Source of the DNA: Pseudomonas nitroreducens TX1
Lineage (GTDB): Bacteria; Pseudomonadota; Gammaproteobacteria; Pseudomonadales; Pseudomonadaceae
Assembly: GCF_000313755.1 (NCBI RefSeq)
Contig: NZ_AMZB01000064.1
Location: 1-33,719, forward strand
Direction: 5' to 3'
Length of the DNA: 33,719 bases
The notes below the pieces were generated by a model that did not search any database, was not told the origin of the DNA, and worked only from the letters and a program-made list of their open reading frames with translations. Shown piece by piece: positions 31,749 to 33,719 of this stretch (within the stretch, counting starts at the first letter, position 1; the number at the start of each line of letters is the position of its first letter). Both the position numbers and the translations under genes were made by a program.

Positions 31749-32212
31749 TCCATGAGCGGGGGAGGGTGGTTGCGATCGATGCTGGAGCTGTCCAGGTCGA
31801 AACGCTGCGCCGCTCTACCTGCTCGGGATGTTCCGCCAGCGCGGGCGGCGGCCATGGACTGCTGGGGCGGCCCGGGGCTTTTCGGCGGCTTGACCCTGTG
31901 CGCATTCCCGCTGGGGGCCGGGTTTCATCGGGCCTTAAGCCTGGCGATGTAATCCTGCTGGGCATGGATGAAGACCTTCTGTTGAAAAGCGCCCTGCTTT
32001 TCCATCTTGCTCCACTGATCGGATTTTTCGCGCTGGCGCTACTGGCGGCGCGCCTCGATCTGGGAGAACCTCTCATCATCGTGGCCGGGCTGGCGGGTTT
32101 TCTGCTGGCCCGGTTGCTTGTGCGCCGCTATTCGCGGCGTCATGCCGATGATCCGGCGATGCAACCGCTTGTGCTGCGTGCGCTGGTCGGCGGGCCGCCC
32201 GGCCCTGTTTAG
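31745..32212 (+). CDS. mucC: SoxR-reducing/RseC-type membrane protein MucC
   Basis: The 155-residue protein starts at GTG 31745, overlapping the mucB stop (GTGA), which implies translational coupling. It has the RseC N-terminal pattern IHERGRVVAIDAGAVQVETLRRSTCSGCSA with a CxxC pair (26-29), then two membrane helices (about 83-104 and 108-125) and a basic C-terminus. RseC relatives take part in Rsx/Rnf-linked SoxR reduction; in P. aeruginosa mucC modulates AlgU activity weakly. The GTG start and the CSGCSASAGGGHG cysteine motif are as expected. The identity is strong from context. Confidence 0.93.
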   Translation: MIHERGRVVAIDAGAVQVETLRRSTCSGCSASAGGGHGLLGRPGAFRRLDPVRIPAGGRVSSGLKPGDVILLGMDEDLLLKSALLFHLAPLIGFFALALLAARLDLGEPLIIVAGLAGFLLARLLVRRYSRRHADDPAMQPLVLRALVGGPPGPV

Positions 32213-32248
32213 TGATCTTCCCAATCAACATCACGGGAGCTGTAGTCA

Positions 32249-33679
32249 ATGCAAACCCTGAAACGCAGCATGGCTGCGCTGGTCGCCCTGCTGGCCCTGA
32301 GCCTGGCGGCCACCGCGCGGGCTGAACTACCGGACTTCACCCCACTGGTCGAGAAAGCCTCGCCGGCGGTGGTCAACATCAGCACTACCCAGAAGATTCC
32401 CGACCGCTCCAACGCGCAGATGGGCATTCCGGATCTCGACGGCCTGCCGCCGGGCCTGCGCGAATTCTTCGAACGCAGCATTCCCCGCGGCCAGGGCGGC
32501 CAGGGGCAGGCTCCCCGTGGTCAGCAGCGCGAGGCCCAGTCCCTGGGATCGGGCTTCATCATTTCCGATGATGGCTACATCCTCACCAACAACCACGTGG
32601 TGGCCGACGCCGACGAGATCCTCGTGCGCCTGTCGGACCGCAGCGAGCACAAGGCCAAGCTGATCGGCGCCGATCCGCGCAGCGACGTGGCCGTGCTGAA
32701 GATCGACGCCAAGGGCCTGCCGACACTCAAGCTGGGCGATTCCGACAAGCTGAAGGTCGGTGAATGGGTTCTGGCCATCGGTTCGCCGTTCGGCTTCGAC
32801 CACTCGGTGACCGCCGGTATCGTCAGTGCGAAGGGCCGCAGCCTGCCGAACGAGAACTACGTGCCCTTCATCCAGACCGACGTGGCGATCAACCCAGGCA
32901 ACTCCGGCGGTCCGCTGCTGAACCTGCAGGGTGAGGTGGTCGGTATCAACTCGCAGATCTTCACCCGTTCCGGCGGTTTCATGGGGCTTTCCTTCGCGAT
33001 CCCCATCGATGTAGCGCTGAACGTGGCCGACCAGCTGAAAGCCGGCGGCAAGGTCAACCGGGGCTGGCTGGGTGTGGTGATCCAGGAAGTGAACAAGGAC
33101 CTTGCCGAATCCTTCGGTCTCGACAAGCCGGCCGGCGCCCTGGTTGCGCAGTTGGTTGAAGACGGCCCGGCAGCCAAGGGCGGCCTGCAGGTGGGTGACG
33201 TGATCCTGAGCCTGAACGGCCAGACCATCAACGAATCCGCCGACCTGCCGCACCTGGTGGGCAACATGAAGCCGGGTGACAAGGCGAACCTTGAAGTCAT
33301 TCGTGACAACAAGCGCCAGAACCTGAGCCTGACCATCGGCAGCCTGCCGGACGACGACGATGCCGTCGCAGCTGTCGAAGGTAAGGGCGCGGAGCGCAGC
33401 AGCAATCGCATGGGTGTGACCGTGGCGGAGCTGACTGCCGAGCAACGCAAGTCCCTGGATATCAAGGGCGGCGTGGTCATCAAGGAAGTGCAGGGCGGTC
33501 CGGCAGCGATGATCGGCCTGCGTCCGGGTGACGTCATCACGCACCTGAACAACCGCGCGGTCGACTCCTCGAAAACCTTCAGCGAGCTCGCCAAGGCGCT
33601 GCCGAAGGATCGCTCGATCTCCATGCGCGTGCTGCGCCAGGGCCGCGCGAGCTTCATCACCTTCAAACTGACCGAATAA
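32249..33679 (+). CDS. mucD: Periplasmic serine protease MucD (DegP/HtrA family)
   Basis: The 476-residue protease/chaperone has a signal peptide (1-25, ending ARA before ELPDF), a trypsin-like domain with catalytic His116 (LTNNHVV), Asp146 (RSDVAVL) and Ser219 (GNSGGPLL), and two PDZ domains (about 258-355 and 385-475). It degrades misfolded envelope proteins and limits AlgU activation. The ATG at 32249 is preceded by GGGAGCTG. It is the last gene of algU-mucABCD. A terminator lies 15 bp after its stop. Confidence 0.97.
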   Translation: MQTLKRSMAALVALLALSLAATARAELPDFTPLVEKASPAVVNISTTQKIPDRSNAQMGIPDLDGLPPGLREFFERSIPRGQGGQGQAPRGQQREAQSLGSGFIISDDGYILTNNHVVADADEILVRLSDRSEHKAKLIGADPRSDVAVLKIDAKGLPTLKLGDSDKLKVGEWVLAIGSPFGFDHSVTAGIVSAKGRSLPNENYVPFIQTDVAINPGNSGGPLLNLQGEVVGINSQIFTRSGGFMGLSFAIPIDVALNVADQLKAGGKVNRGWLGVVIQEVNKDLAESFGLDKPAGALVAQLVEDGPAAKGGLQVGDVILSLNGQTINESADLPHLVGNMKPGDKANLEVIRDNKRQNLSLTIGSLPDDDDAVAAVEGKGAERSSNRMGVTVAELTAEQRKSLDIKGGVVIKEVQGGPAAMIGLRPGDVITHLNNRAVDSSKTFSELAKALPKDRSISMRVLRQGRASFITFKLTE

Positions 33680-33693
33680 GGTCGGTGCACCAG

Positions 33694-33719
33694 AAAAGGG
33701 CGACTTCGGTCGCCCTTTT
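33694..33719 (+). terminator. Strong terminator of the algU-mucD operon
   Basis: AAAAGGGCGAC (33694-33704) pairs perfectly with GTCGCCCTTTT (33709-33719) around a stable TTCG tetraloop, ending in a T-run at the window edge. The symmetrical A/T ends would allow bidirectional action. Confidence 0.93.

Overview
The window is a GC-rich, densely coded stretch of a Pseudomonas chromosome. The block algU-mucA-mucB-mucC-mucD, preceded by nadB, an sdhE/ygfX pair, a ygfZ-like gene, the opdH-tctCBA/tctDE citrate locus, ung and a valine-degradation-like cluster, follows the order I recall for P. aeruginosa PA0743-PA0766. AlgU and MucA are close to their P. aeruginosa counterparts but not identical. Other genes differ from that genome, so a non-aeruginosa member of the P. 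aeruginosa group (for example near P. nitroreducens or P. citronellolis) is a reasonable inference; species cannot be fixed from sequence reading alone.

Region 1 (1-8.4 kb) is a biofilm adhesin locus. The N-terminal 810 codons of a giant LapA-type adhesin run leftwards off the window. They include a retention module, a TAAG site matching the LapG protease site, and exact-length 102-residue repeats. Divergently transcribed is a complete type I secretion system: a TolC-like outer-membrane protein, an ABC transporter and an HlyD-like adaptor. The 338-bp AT-rich region between them carries a near-perfect FleQ box, which suggests c-di-GMP control. An exported protein of unknown function and an NAD(P)-binding oxidoreductase follow.

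Region 2 (9.1-16.7 kb) holds four leftward genes: acyl-CoA dehydrogenase, enoyl-CoA hydratase (counterpart of DspI), 3-hydroxyisobutyryl-CoA hydrolase-like and 3-hydroxyisobutyrate dehydrogenase. Together they spell out consecutive steps of valine/isobutyrate catabolism. A divergent AraC-family regulator, an orphan periplasmic binding protein and a small membrane protein follow. Two palindromic repeat elements lie in the gaps.

Region 3 (16.7-24.8 kb) has ung with a coupled small secreted protein, then the tricarboxylate uptake locus opdH-tctC-tctB-tctA (leftward) and its two-component system tctD-tctE (rightward). Their shared control region has CTTTC/ATTTC motifs at 11-bp spacing, a candidate TctD operator. 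Leaders of opdH, tctC, the acyl-CoA dehydrogenase and the orphan binding protein carry A-rich AAnAAnAA motifs next to the ribosome binding site, as expected for Hfq/Crc catabolite repression.

Region 4 (24.8-33.7 kb) contains an HDOD protein, a ygfZ-like gene, sdhE-ygfX, nadB, and the envelope-stress and alginate-control operon algU-mucABCD. algU has two recognisable AlgU-type autoregulatory promoters, and the operon ends in a strong terminator at the window edge. I saw no tRNA, rRNA, CRISPR array, prophage or complete insertion sequence.
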